NCBI GenBank assembly: GCA_028868855.1
Contig: JAGWTR010000002.1
Span: 248,001-312,000 of the forward strand
DNA from: Burkholderiales bacterium
GTDB lineage: Bacteria; Pseudomonadota; Gammaproteobacteria; Burkholderiales; Burkholderiaceae_C
DNA: 64,000 bases
Direction of reading: 5' to 3'
The first letter of the stretch is position 1; the number at the start of each line of letters is the position of its first letter. The notes under the pieces were generated by a model that saw nothing but the letters and a program-made list of their open reading frames with translations, was not told where the DNA came from and searched no databases. This document shows, one piece after another, positions 55,801 through 64,000 of the stretch. The position numbers and the translations under genes are program-made.

Positions 55801-55886
55801 TTTGCGGAATTTCTCCGATTCACGTCGCTTCGTGAGCATCCTGTGGCCACTGTTTTTGGGAGGACGCTGTGGGGCTTCGGGTGTGG

Positions 55887-55902
55887 CGGCACGCTTTCTG
55901 CT
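55887..55902 (+). promoter_or_regulatory. Sigma-54 (-24/-12) promoter of glnA
   Basis: CGGCACGCTTTCTGCT has GGCACG at -24 and CTGCT at -12, with the invariant GG and GC exactly ten bases apart. Predicted transcription start near 55913, about 67 bases before the glnA ATG. Confidence 0.85.
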
Positions 55903-55979
55903 ATTACACTGACGCGCTGTTTCTCAGGAAACAGACCACATTTGTTTTCCCACCGATCGCCTCTTGCTAGGAGCCCCTG

Positions 55980-57395
55980 ATGGCCAATAAGACCGTCGCC
56001 GACGTGATGAAGTTGGTGAAGGACAACGAAGTCAAGTTCGTTGATTTCCGCTTCACTGACACCCGCGGCAAAGAACAGCACGTTTCCGTGCCCATCTCCC
56101 ACTTTGACGAAGACAAGTTCACCTCAGGCCATGCCTTTGACGGTTCGTCTATCGCCGGCTGGAAGGGCATCGAAGCATCGGACATGCTCTTGATGCCCGA
56201 TCCAAGCACCGCCAACATCGACCCCTTCTTCGAAGAGCCGACGCTGCTGCTGACTTGCGACGTGATCGAACCTCACGACGGCAAAGCCTACGAGCGCGAT
56301 CCCCGCTCGCTGGCCAAGCGCGCCGAAGCCTATCTGAAGTCGTCCGGCTTAGGCGATACCGCCTTCTTCGGTCCGGAACCCGAGTTCTTCGTGTTTGATG
56401 GCATTCGTTGGGCCAACGATATGTCTGGTTGCTTCTTCAAGATCGATTCTGAAGAAGGCGCCTGGAACAGTGGCACCAAATACGAGCACGGCAATACCGG
56501 CTACCGTCCCACCGTCAAGGGTGGATACTTCCCCGTGCCTCCGGTCGACAGCTTCCAGGACATGCGCTCGGAGATGTGCCTGATCCTTGAATCGCTGGGC
56601 ATTCCCGTTGAAGTGCACCACCATGAAGTGGCGCAGGGCCAGATGGAAATCGGCACCCGCTTCAGCACGCTGACCGAACGCGCCGACTGGCTGCAACTGC
56701 AGAAGTACGTGATCGTGAACGTGGCCCACGCCTACGGCAAGACCGCCACCTTCATGCCCAAGCCCATCGTTGGCGACAACGGTTCGGGCATGCACGTTCA
56801 CCAGTCGATCTGGAAAGACGGCAAGAACCTGTTCGCTGGCGAAGGCTATGCCGGCCTGAGTGAGTTCGCGCTGTACTACATCGGCGGCATCATCAAGCAC
56901 GCCCGTGCGCTGAATGCCATCACCAACCCTGGCACCAACAGCTACAAGCGTCTGGTGCCTGGTTTTGAAGCTCCGGTGAAGCTGGCCTACTCGGCCAAGA
57001 ACCGCTCGGCCTCGATCCGCATTCCTTACGTGGCCAACCCCAAGGGTCGCCGCATCGAAGCGCGTTTCCCCGATCCTTCGGCCAACCCGTATCTGGCCTT
57101 CTCGGCTCTGATGATGGCCGGTCTGGACGGCGTGGAAAACAAGATCCATCCGGGCGAAGCCGCCACCAAGGATCTGTACCACCTGCCTCCCGAGGAAGAT
57201 GCGAAGATCCCGACCGTGTGCCACAGCCTGGATCAGGCCTTGGAGCACCTGGACAAGGACCGTGCGTTCCTGACCAAGGGCGGTGTGTTCACCGACTCTT
57301 ACCTCGACGCGTACATCGACCTGAAGATGCAGGAAGTCACGCGTTTCCGCATGGCGACCCACCCGGTCGAGTTCGACATGTACTACAGCCTGTAA
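55980..57395 (+). CDS. glnA: Glutamine synthetase type I
   Basis: The 471-residue protein has the GSI signature [17 protein letters not shown] near the N-terminus, the nucleotide-binding [19 protein letters not shown], and [11 protein letters not shown]. The adenylylation site is Tyr400 in [11 protein letters not shown], so it is the GSI-beta form controlled by GlnE. It makes glutamine from glutamate and ammonia. It has its own NtrC/sigma-54 promoter, is followed by a strong terminator, and lies upstream of ntrB-ntrC. Codon use suggests strong expression. Confidence 0.97.
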   Translation: MANKTVADVMKLVKDNEVKFVDFRFTDTRGKEQHVSVPISHFDEDKFTSGHAFDGSSIAGWKGIEASDMLLMPDPSTANIDPFFEEPTLLLTCDVIEPHDGKAYERDPRSLAKRAEAYLKSSGLGDTAFFGPEPEFFVFDGIRWANDMSGCFFKIDSEEGAWNSGTKYEHGNTGYRPTVKGGYFPVPPVDSFQDMRSEMCLILESLGIPVEVHHHEVAQGQMEIGTRFSTLTERADWLQLQKYVIVNVAHAYGKTATFMPKPIVGDNGSGMHVHQSIWKDGKNLFAGEGYAGLSEFALYYIGGIIKHARALNAITNPGTNSYKRLVPGFEAPVKLAYSAKNRSASIRIPYVANPKGRRIEARFPDPSANPYLAFSALMMAGLDGVENKIHPGEAATKDLYHLPPEEDAKIPTVCHSLDQALEHLDKDRAFLTKGGVFTDSYLDAYIDLKMQEVTRFRMATHPVEFDMYYSL

Positions 57396-57422
57396 TCCCG
57401 ACACGGATCATCTGGCATAGTG

Positions 57423-57450
57423 AAAGGGGCGACTCCGGTCGCCCCTTTTT
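57423..57450 (+). terminator. Rho-independent terminator after glnA
   Basis: AAAGGGGCGAC pairs perfectly with GTCGCCCCTTT around a TCCG loop, followed by more T residues. It begins 28 bases after glnA and would limit read-through into the ntrBC genes. Confidence 0.9.
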
Positions 57451-57516
57451 GCTTTTCAAGCGTTAAGACTGTGAGCTTGCGGGCATACTGCGGCGAACAA
57501 AGCTGGAACTTCCCCC

Positions 57517-58014
57517 ATGAAGGACGCGATGAAGACTTTAGCTGTTTTGGTGGCTGTACTGCTCAGCACCGGCGCGCAGGCCGCCGACGACAAGCCCGTC
57601 TACCGTTGCCCGGGCAACCTCTACACCGATGCCTTGTCGGTCAAAGAGGCCATCAGCCGGGGTTGCAAGACGCTGGAAGGTGCCCCGATCACGGTGATCC
57701 AGTCAAGCCGCCCTGTGGCAGCCAAGTCGGTGGCCGCGCCCAGCTCTGGTGGGGAAAAGGTTCCGGTTGAGGATCAAAAGGCTCGGGATACCGATCGACG
57801 TTTGATCCTGGAGGCAGAACTGCGCAAGGAAGAAGAGGCGCTGGCTGCTTTGCAGAAGCAGTACAACAATGGCCAGCCAGAGCGGATGGGCGATGAACGC
57901 AACTACCAGAAATACCAGGATCGCGTCAACGAGATGAAGGCGGCGGTGACCCGCAAGGAGGCCGACGTGGCCGCCCTCAAGCGTGAATTGGGCAAGCTGG
58001 GAAGCAGTCGGTGA
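57517..58014 (+). CDS. Hypothetical periplasmic coiled-coil protein between glnA and ntrB
   Basis: The 165-residue protein has a short signal peptide (MKTLAVLVAVLLSTGAQAADD, cleavage about residue 24). A small region with two Cys (YRCPGNLYTD ... RGC), similar in style to DUF4124 proteins, is followed by a long charged helix (about 85-160) that is probably a coiled coil. Its stop overlaps the GTG start of ntrB by four bases, so it is translated together with the nitrogen regulators. Function unknown; the position suggests nitrogen-linked expression. Confidence 0.75.
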   Translation: MKDAMKTLAVLVAVLLSTGAQAADDKPVYRCPGNLYTDALSVKEAISRGCKTLEGAPITVIQSSRPVAAKSVAAPSSGGEKVPVEDQKARDTDRRLILEAELRKEEEALAALQKQYNNGQPERMGDERNYQKYQDRVNEMKAAVTRKEADVAALKRELGKLGSSR

Positions 58015-59189
58015 CACCCATTTTGGGCTCAACGCATTCGCGATCCGGTTCCGGTTCGCCAGTCAGTCGCCAGGCCAGCGTTGCCCGAGGTGGCTCCACC
58101 GTTGATCCTGCCCAGGTTCAAAAACTCCTGCCAGCCAGGCTGGAGGCTTTTGATTACCTGAGCACCATGGTGGCGGTGGTTGAGCCCGATGGACAGTGCC
58201 TGTTTGTCAACGCGGCCTTTGAGGAAGTGCTGGGCCTGTCGCGCCGAAGCGTCCTGCGTGAATCGATTTTCGATTGGTTTGAAGGCCCCATTCTGCTTCA
58301 GGACATCGTGGGGGCGGTGGCTCGCAATGAGTACGCCACCAGTCGCATGGAGGCGCAGTTGAAACGCCACCCCCATGTGTATGCCGATGCGTTGCCCGTG
58401 CAAGTCATCGTGACCCGTCTGGAGCACAACGACCTGGTGCTGGTCGAGTTGGTCGAAGTCGAGCAGCAAACTCGCCAAGAGCGCGAGGAGCGTGTCTTGG
58501 ACCAGGCGCAGGCCAACAAGGAGTTGATCCGCAACCTCGCCCATGAGATCAAGAACCCTTTGGGTGGGATCAGGGGGGCGGCTCAGCTGCTGGAAATGGA
58601 GTTGGAGTCCAAATCCCTGACGGAGTACACGCAGGTCATCATCCACGAGGCTGATCGCCTGCAGTCTTTGGTGGACCGCTTGCTGGCGCCGCATCGACGG
58701 CCACACCTGGTGGGTGATGTCAATATCCATGAAGTGTGCGAACGGGTGCGCTCGCTGATCTTGGCCGAGTTCCCCAAGGGCCTCAAGGTCGTGCGCGACT
58801 ACGATACTTCCATACCAGAGTTTCGAGGCGACCAGGAGCAGTTGATCCAGGCCGTGTTAAACATTGTGAGCAACGCTGCGCAGGCACTGTCGCAGCGGAT
58901 TGCTGCTGGCGATGCCATCCTGACTTTGCGGACACGGGTGGCGCGACGCGTCACGATCAGCCGCGAACTTCATCGCTTGGCACTGGTCTTGCATATCGAA
59001 GACAACGGCCCGGGCATCCCCGAGTCCATTCGCGATCGCATCTTCTACCCGTTGGTGTCGGGGCGTGATGGTGGCTCGGGGCTGGGCCTGACATTGGCAC
59101 AAACCTTCGTTCAACAGCACCAAGGTTCCATCGAATGCGAAAGCGAGCCAGGACGCACGGTGTTCAAGTTATTGATCCCCTTGCCTTGA
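58011..59189 (+). CDS. ntrB: Nitrogen regulation sensor kinase NtrB (GlnL)
   Basis: The 392-residue protein starts with GTG overlapping the previous stop. The N-terminal PAS domain is at about 45-150 (LSTMVAVVEPDGQCLFVNAAFEEVLG). The H-box LAHEIKNPLGGIRGAAQLLE has His178, followed by the N-box (LNIVSNAAQAL), G1 (EDNGPGIP) and G2 (GGSGLGL). It has no transmembrane segments, as expected for the cytoplasmic PII-controlled kinase/phosphatase of NtrC. It sits with ntrC 52 bases downstream. Confidence 0.95.
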   Translation: MTPILGSTHSRSGSGSPVSRQASVARGGSTVDPAQVQKLLPARLEAFDYLSTMVAVVEPDGQCLFVNAAFEEVLGLSRRSVLRESIFDWFEGPILLQDIVGAVARNEYATSRMEAQLKRHPHVYADALPVQVIVTRLEHNDLVLVELVEVEQQTRQEREERVLDQAQANKELIRNLAHEIKNPLGGIRGAAQLLEMELESKSLTEYTQVIIHEADRLQSLVDRLLAPHRRPHLVGDVNIHEVCERVRSLILAEFPKGLKVVRDYDTSIPEFRGDQEQLIQAVLNIVSNAAQALSQRIAAGDAILTLRTRVARRVTISRELHRLALVLHIEDNGPGIPESIRDRIFYPLVSGRDGGSGLGLTLAQTFVQQHQGSIECESEPGRTVFKLLIPLP

Positions 59190-59241
59190 CCTGGCTGCGT
59201 TGGCGGCATTCGGCCATGGGATGCAACTATGACAGGCCGGC

Positions 59242-60819
59242 ATGAAACCTATCTGGATCGTTGACGACGACCAATCCATTCGCTTTGTGCTTGAAAAAGC
59301 CTTGGCGCGTGAAGACCTCCCGGTGCGCAGCTTCACCAATTCGCGTGATGTGTTGGCGGCCCTGGAGGACGATGAGCCCCAAGTGCTGGTATCGGACATC
59401 CGCATGCCAGGCGGTTCGGGCATTGAGTTGCTCAGTAAGGTCAAGACACGCTTTCCGGGCTTACCCGTCATCATCATGACGGCTTACTCCGATCTGGACA
59501 GTGCCGTCTCGGCCTTCCAGGGTGGTGCCTTTGAATACCTGCCCAAGCCCTTTGATCTGCCCAAGGCCGTGGAGCTGATCCGCCGGGCGGTGGACGAAAG
59601 CGTGCGGGAAGATGTCTCGGACGAGCGCTTGCAGCAAATGCCCGAGATGCTTGGCCAGGCGCCTGCGATGCAGGATGTGTTTCGCGCCATTGGGCGGCTC
59701 AGCCAGAGCAATGTCACCGTGTTGATCACTGGGGAGTCAGGCTCGGGCAAGGAGCTTGTGGCGCAGGCTTTGCACAAACACAGCTCGCGCAGTCATGGTC
59801 CGTTCGTGGCCATTAACACCGCCGCCATTCCCAAGGATTTGCTGGAGTCTGAACTGTTTGGGCATGAGCGTGGGGCGTTCACGGGGGCGCAGACCATGCG
59901 CCGGGGGCGTTTCGAGCAGGCCGATGGAGGCACGCTGTTCCTTGACGAAATCGGCGACATGCCGTTTGATTTGCAGACGCGTTTGCTGCGTGTGCTGAGC
60001 GACGGGCAGTTCTACCGCGTGGGTGGGCATCACCCACTCAAGAGCAATGTGCGCGTGATCGCCGCCACCCACCAGAATCTGGAAGACCGTGTGCGCCAGG
60101 GTGTGTTTCGTGAGGACTTGTTCCACCGCCTCAATGTGATTCGGTTGCGTCTGCCCCCGCTGCGCGAGCGTAGCGAGGACGTGCCGGCACTGGCGCGCTT
60201 CTTTTTGCAAAAAAGCGCCAAGGATCTTGGCGTGGACGCCAAGCGCATCTCTGAGCCAGCCTTGGCGCGGCTCATGGCATTTGATTTTCCGGGCAATGTG
60301 CGCCAGCTCGAAAACATCTGTCACTGGTTGACCGTGATGGCGCCGGCGCAGGTGATCGAGTCCAAGGACCTTCCGCCTGAGTTGATGGGGGTGAAGTCCG
60401 AGGTGTCGATGCCGCCCTTGGTTGCGGCCGTGACTGAGCCTACTCCCGCAGTTGCCGCTGCGGCCTCCAGCGGCATGGTGGCCGCGCACGAGGGGGCGGC
60501 AGGGGTCAATGGTGATTTGACGTCCTCACAGGGCCCAGGCCGTTTGGCTGCAGATGTGATTGCTCGGTCGGGCGTGGCGGCGCCACCTTCAGCGACCGTG
60601 GCATCGTCCTGGTTGAGCGATCTGGAGCGCGATGCCCGGGTGCGCCTGGAGTCCGGCGCCACGGATGTGTGGGATGCGCTGACTCGTCAATTTGAGGCCC
60701 AGTTGATCCACACGGCCTTGGAGATCACTCGCGGCCGGCGCATTGAGGCGGCGCAGAAGCTGGGCATTGGCCGCAATACCATCACCCGCAAGATTCAGGA
60801 ACTGGGCCTTGACGACTGA
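59242..60819 (+). CDS. ntrC: Nitrogen regulation response regulator NtrC (GlnG)
   Basis: The 525-residue protein has a receiver domain with phospho-Asp52 ([12 protein letters not shown]). The AAA+ sigma-54 activator domain has Walker A GESGSGKE (164-171), GAFTGA at 211-216 for sigma-54 contact, and Walker B/sensor motifs. A C-terminal Fis-type helix-turn-helix follows ([21 protein letters not shown]). The linker between the AAA+ domain and the helix-turn-helix, about 374-465, is longer and more Ala/Pro-rich than in E. coli NtrC. Its likely sites are upstream of glnA and amtB in this window. Confidence 0.96.
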   Translation: MKPIWIVDDDQSIRFVLEKALAREDLPVRSFTNSRDVLAALEDDEPQVLVSDIRMPGGSGIELLSKVKTRFPGLPVIIMTAYSDLDSAVSAFQGGAFEYLPKPFDLPKAVELIRRAVDESVREDVSDERLQQMPEMLGQAPAMQDVFRAIGRLSQSNVTVLITGESGSGKELVAQALHKHSSRSHGPFVAINTAAIPKDLLESELFGHERGAFTGAQTMRRGRFEQADGGTLFLDEIGDMPFDLQTRLLRVLSDGQFYRVGGHHPLKSNVRVIAATHQNLEDRVRQGVFREDLFHRLNVIRLRLPPLRERSEDVPALARFFLQKSAKDLGVDAKRISEPALARLMAFDFPGNVRQLENICHWLTVMAPAQVIESKDLPPELMGVKSEVSMPPLVAAVTEPTPAVAAAASSGMVAAHEGAAGVNGDLTSSQGPGRLAADVIARSGVAAPPSATVASSWLSDLERDARVRLESGATDVWDALTRQFEAQLIHTALEITRGRRIEAAQKLGIGRNTITRKIQELGLDD

Positions 60820-60916
60820 GGACGACTGACCACGGCGCAGGGGTTTTGGCCGACCAGTCATCCAGCAGGTCAGGGTGTGCGTTAAAGTGACTCAAAGGTA
60901 TTTGAGGACGCTTTCC

Positions 60917-61423
60917 ATGAAATCCGCGAAACGATTGTTGATGGCCGCCAACACGGGTCTTGTGTTGGCCGTGCTGGCCGCCTGTTCCACCACCAGCCCC
61001 GACGTGATCAAGCCAGAAGACGCGCAACGCCTGTCCCAGGTGGAGGATGCCGTGGTGCTGACTGTGCGTCCAGTGGTGGTGGAGGGCAGTCAGAGTGGCA
61101 TCGGTGGTGGCAGTGGTGCTGTGATCGGTGGCATCGCTGGGGCCAGTTCCACCAGTAATTCCCGAGGCGCCGCCATGGCTGGTGTGGCCGGCGCGGTGGT
61201 GGGGGCTGTGGTTGGCAATGCCGTCGAGCGCTTTGGCACCCGCGAAGGCGCTGTCGAGATCCTGCTGCAGACCAGCAATGGCCAGCGCCGATCCATCGTG
61301 CAGGCCGCAGGCAATGAAAGCTTCAAATCGGGTGATGCCGTGATCCTGGTGACGACCGGTGGCAAGGTGCGCGTGATGAGGGCCCCTGCGGTTCGGTCAG
61401 TGCCTCAGGGTCAGGCACGCTGA
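60917..61423 (+). CDS. Glycine-zipper outer-membrane lipoprotein (SlyB-like)
   Basis: From the ATG at 60917 (GAGG upstream) the 168-residue protein has a lipoprotein signal (TGLVLAVLAAC) and an N-terminal acidic part. A glycine-zipper membrane hairpin follows (GGGSGAVIGGIAGASSTSNSRGAAMAGVAGAVVGAVVGNAVE), then a C-terminal beta domain (VEILLQTSNGQRRSIVQ). This is the SlyB/Pcp family of outer-membrane lipoproteins; their exact role is not known. It is convergent with the ABC permease gene, 21 bases apart. Confidence 0.87.
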   Translation: MKSAKRLLMAANTGLVLAVLAACSTTSPDVIKPEDAQRLSQVEDAVVLTVRPVVVEGSQSGIGGGSGAVIGGIAGASSTSNSRGAAMAGVAGAVVGAVVGNAVERFGTREGAVEILLQTSNGQRRSIVQAAGNESFKSGDAVILVTTGGKVRVMRAPAVRSVPQGQAR

Positions 61424-61444
61424 ACTTCATTGCCAAGGGCGCGT

Positions 61445-62593
61445 TCAGTCGAGGGTCTGGCGGTAACGCATCATGGCCAGGATCCCTACGATGACGGTGA
61501 AGACGGCCATCGGCCATAGCTGGGGCCAGACCTCGATCAGCGTTGCCCCCTTGAGCATCACGCCGCGCACCACGCGCAAGAAGTGGGTGATGGGCATGGC
61601 CTCGCCCACCCATTGCGCCCAAGTGGGCATGCCTCGAAACGGGAACATGAATCCCGACAGCAGGATATTGGGCAGGAAGTAGAAGATCGTCATCTGCATG
61701 GACTGCATTTGCGTGCGGGCGATGGTGGAGAACAGAAAACCCACCACCAGCGTGGCCACGATGAACACCAGAACCGCCAGGGACAGCACCACGTGGCTGC
61801 CGAACATCGGGACATTGAACAACCAGCGCGAGGCGGCGTAGACCATCAGCACTTGCAGGTAGCCAATCAACACGTAGGGCAGGATCTTGCCGATCATTAC
61901 CTCGATGGGCTTGACGGGTGTGGCCAGCAGGTTTTCAAGGGTGCCACGTTCGCGCTCACGCGTCATGGCCATGGCCGTCATCATGACCAGGGTCATGACC
62001 AGGATGATGCCCATCAGGCCAGGCACGATGTTGTACTGGGTGACGCCTTCAGGGTTGTAGCGCCGGTGAATGCGTAGATCGAACGGGGCTTGACTGGGCT
62101 GCAGGTGGCTCAAGGGGCCGCGCAGTTCAGTGCGCAGCGCCAGGCGTGGCAATTCGCTCAGGCTGGACAGTGCACCGCCCGAGGTTGAAGGGTCGCTGGC
62201 ATCACCGTAGACCGCGATGGAAGGGTGCTCTCCCCGCATCACTTTGTGAGTGAAGTCCGAGGGGAAGACCAACGCGAACTGAGCATCGCCGTGCGCCAGC
62301 CATTCCTCGGCTTCTTCCTCGGTCACGATGGCGGCCACATCGAAGTAGCCGGTGTTTTCCACGGCGCGCACCACGCTGCGCACCAAGGGGCTGGCATCTG
62401 GTGCCACGACGACGGTGGGCAGGTGTTTGGGGTCGCCATTGATGGCATAGCCGAACATGATCAGTTGCAGCAGAGGAATGGCCACCAGCATGGCCAGGGT
62501 CAGGCGGTCGCGCTTGAGTTGCACAAACTCCTTGCGCAGGACCGACCAGATGCGTCGCCACGACACGGGTTTGTCAGTAATTGTCTTGTGCAT
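61445..62593 (-). CDS. ABC-2 type transporter permease (YbhR/YbhS-like)
   Basis: The 382-residue protein has an N-terminal cytoplasmic segment and membrane helix (RLTLAMLVAIPLLQLIMFGYAIN) and a large periplasmic loop. Further helices near residues 185-380 include the permease-type TREREGTLENLLATPVKPIEVMIGK-like segment TREREGRGTLENLLATPVKP. Its start overlaps the ATPase stop by 20 bases. It is part of a HlyD-ATPase-permease export system, probably for drugs or hydrophobic molecules. Only one permease gene is visible, so it may act as a homodimer. Confidence 0.88.
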   Translation of the reverse strand: MHKTITDKPVSWRRIWSVLRKEFVQLKRDRLTLAMLVAIPLLQLIMFGYAINGDPKHLPTVVVAPDASPLVRSVVRAVENTGYFDVAAIVTEEEAEEWLAHGDAQFALVFPSDFTHKVMRGEHPSIAVYGDASDPSTSGGALSSLSELPRLALRTELRGPLSHLQPSQAPFDLRIHRRYNPEGVTQYNIVPGLMGIILVMTLVMMTAMAMTRERERGTLENLLATPVKPIEVMIGKILPYVLIGYLQVLMVYAASRWLFNVPMFGSHVVLSLAVLVFIVATLVVGFLFSTIARTQMQSMQMTIFYFLPNILLSGFMFPFRGMPTWAQWVGEAMPITHFLRVVRGVMLKGATLIEVWPQLWPMAVFTVIVGILAMMRYRQTLD

Positions 62594-63503
62594 GCTGGCT
62601 CAGGTGGATGAAGACGTCTTCCAGACTGGTGGGGATGGCCTCGATTTGCCAGTGGTGACCGTTGATCTGGGCTTGCATCCAGGCACCAAAGTCGGCCCCG
62701 CTGGTGCTGCTGACGTGGACCTCCGCGCCAAAGGGGATGGCCATCCACTCCGGGCTGTTGGCGGTCAGGGTGATGACGCGATCGAGTTGGGCGCCACGCA
62801 CCTGCCAGGTTTTCAGGCCCGACGTGGTGATGACGTGCTCCATGGTGCCTGCGGTCAACAATTTGCCGTAGGAGATGTAGGCCAGTCGATGGCAGCGCTC
62901 GGCCTCGTCCATGTAGTGTGTGCTGACCAGCACCGTCAGGCCTTCGGCGGCCAACAGGTGGATCTGGTGCCAGAAGTCGCGCCGCGCCTTGGGGTCGACG
63001 CCTGCGGTGGGTTCGTCCAGCAGCAGTAGGTCCGGTTCATGAAGCAAGCAAGCGGCCAGGGCGAGGCGTTGCTTCCAGCCGCCCGAGAGCGACCCGGCCA
63101 GTTGATTCCTGCGTTCGGTCAGACCCAGGCGGGCCAGCGTCTGCTGGACCTTCTGGCGTCCATCAGACATGTCGTAGACCTCGCTGATGAAGTTGAGGTT
63201 TTCTGCAATGGTCAGGTCTTCGTAGAGACCAAACTTCTGGGTCATGTAGCCGGTGCGCAACTTGATCTGGCGCGACTGGGTCAGCAGGTCAAAACCCAGG
63301 CAGTGGCCCTGACCTGCGCTGGGCTCCAGCAGGCCGCACAGCATGCGGATGGTGGTGGTTTTGCCGCTGCCGTTGGGGCCGAGAAAGCCGCAGATTTCGC
63401 CGCGTCGCACCTGGATGCTGATGCCATCGACCACGGTGCGGTCGCCAAAGCGTTTGCTCAGGCCGCGAACATCGATGGCCAGTTCAGGGGCGGGGGGGCT
63501 CAT
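62574..63503 (-). CDS. ABC transporter ATP-binding protein (YbhF-like)
   Basis: The 309-residue protein has Walker A GPNGSGKTTT, the Q-loop, the ABC signature LSGGWKQRLALA, Walker B LLLLDEPTAGVD and the H-loop (VSTHYMDEAERC). The domain is followed by a short C-terminal region characteristic of ABC-2 exporters. It energises the adjacent permease. It has one nucleotide-binding domain; some YbhF homologues have two. Its start overlaps the adaptor gene stop (ATGA). Confidence 0.93.
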   Translation of the reverse strand: MSPPAPELAIDVRGLSKRFGDRTVVDGISIQVRRGEICGFLGPNGSGKTTTIRMLCGLLEPSAGQGHCLGFDLLTQSRQIKLRTGYMTQKFGLYEDLTIAENLNFISEVYDMSDGRQKVQQTLARLGLTERRNQLAGSLSGGWKQRLALAACLLHEPDLLLLDEPTAGVDPKARRDFWHQIHLLAAEGLTVLVSTHYMDEAERCHRLAYISYGKLLTAGTMEHVITTSGLKTWQVRGAQLDRVITLTANSPEWMAIPFGAEVHVSSTSGADFGAWMQAQINGHHWQIEAIPTSLEDVFIHLSQHAQDNY

Positions 63504-64000
63504 GTGGGCTGTGCGGCGTTGCCGTGGGTCACGCTGAGGGGCTGGCCTGGTTTGAGCGCGTCGCCGTTGTGGGCGTCAGGGATGGCTTCGATCATGTAGA
63601 CCAGTTTGTCCTTGCTGTCGTTGCTGTAGATGACGGGGGGCGTGAATTCAGCCTGTGGCGACACGTAGCGGATGGTGGCGGTGCCAGGCGCGCAGCCATC
63701 GCAGGCGTAGCGCACGGTCTGCCCGACCCGGGTTTGGGACAGGGCGGCCTGCGGCACATAAAAGCGCACTGTGACGGCGTGATCGGGTAGCAGCACCACG
63801 ACAGGTGAGCCCGGTGCCACCCACTCTCCCTGGCGGTAAAGCACATCAAAGACGCGGCCCGCCACCGGTGCCCGACGCACCTTCTGGTCCTCGGCCCAGC
63901 GTTGCTGTGACACCTGAGCGCTGGCCGCTTGCAGCTCGGCCTTGGCGGCGGCCAGCGTGTCGGGCCGGGCGCTGTCACGCGCCACCGCCAGTTGGGCCTG
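63500..64000 (-). CDS. HlyD/MFP-family periplasmic adaptor, 3' partial at window edge
   Basis: The frame is open from the window edge on the minus strand, so the gene begins outside the window; 166 residues are visible. The visible part starts in a helical Ala-rich coiled coil (DTLAAAKAELQAASAQVSQQRWAE). A lipoyl-like VAGRVFDVLYRQGEWVAPGSPVVVLLP and a barrel domain with a KLVYMIEAIPDAHNGDALKPGQPL strand follow. These are standard membrane-fusion protein features linking the inner-membrane exporter to the outer membrane. It overlaps the ATPase start by four bases. Confidence 0.87.
   Translation of the reverse strand, partial: QAQLAVARDSARPDTLAAAKAELQAASAQVSQQRWAEDQKVRRAPVAGRVFDVLYRQGEWVAPGSPVVVLLPDHAVTVRFYVPQAALSQTRVGQTVRYACDGCAPGTATIRYVSPQAEFTPPVIYSNDSKDKLVYMIEAIPDAHNGDALKPGQPLSVTHGNAAQPT

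Overview
The window looks like a chromosomal segment of a GC-rich betaproteobacterium of the order Burkholderiales, probably Comamonadaceae or a close relative. The evidence is the conserved block thrS-infC-rpmI-rplT-pheS/pheT-ihfA-merR-tRNA-Pro, the glnA-ntrB-ntrC arrangement, a phasin gene with PhaR-like operators, and protein sequences that read throughout like that group. The family is inferred, not proven. No CRISPR array, rRNA operon, intact insertion sequence or prophage was seen.

Layout. 1-11.6 kb is an exopolysaccharide or cell-surface glycan region: a partial deacetylase-like protein, four glycosyltransferases, an AT-rich membrane acyltransferase, a secreted beta-helix lipoprotein, a Gfo/Idh/MocA oxidoreductase and a sugar epimerase/dehydratase. 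11.7-18.1 kb holds RraA, a nucleotide-translocase-like transporter, serB, a small hypothetical gene and mfd. 18.2-22.2 kb has ispD and ispF, separated by a zeta-toxin/Phd-type antitoxin pair and amtB. 22.2-29.6 kb carries an EnvZ/OmpR pair, a SIMPL protein, the N-end-rule pair aat-bpt, a phasin, inorganic pyrophosphatase and an omega-aminotransferase.

29.9-31.2 kb is isocitrate lyase, with a clear promoter and a palindromic operator. 31.4-40.6 kb is the translation block. It has an attenuator-like leader before thrS, an ATC start codon in infC, and a zinc alcohol dehydrogenase gene between pheS and pheT. 40.7-43.8 kb is one very large secreted galactose-oxidase-like copper radical oxidase beside tRNA-Pro. 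44-55.8 kb carries envelope and general genes: an M48 lipoprotein protease, a giant DUF748/AsmA-like protein, a MerR regulator divergent from a chalcone-isomerase-like protein, ubiE, a BaiN/HI0933 flavoprotein, a diguanylate cyclase, an EI24 protein and a CinA-like protein. 55.9-60.8 kb is the nitrogen block glnA-(hypothetical)-ntrB-ntrC. 60.9-64 kb ends with a glycine-zipper lipoprotein and a YbhGFSR-like ABC efflux operon cut by the window edge.

How the genes work together. amtB and glnA lie 34 kb apart, yet both have a -24/-12 (sigma-54) promoter with an NtrC-like palindrome about 120 bp upstream, and the window also encodes NtrB and NtrC. It therefore holds a regulator pair and two of its probable targets. 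The phasin and isocitrate lyase genes point to polyhydroxyalkanoate storage and growth on acetate or fatty acids. Aat and Bpt together supply N-end-rule tagging.
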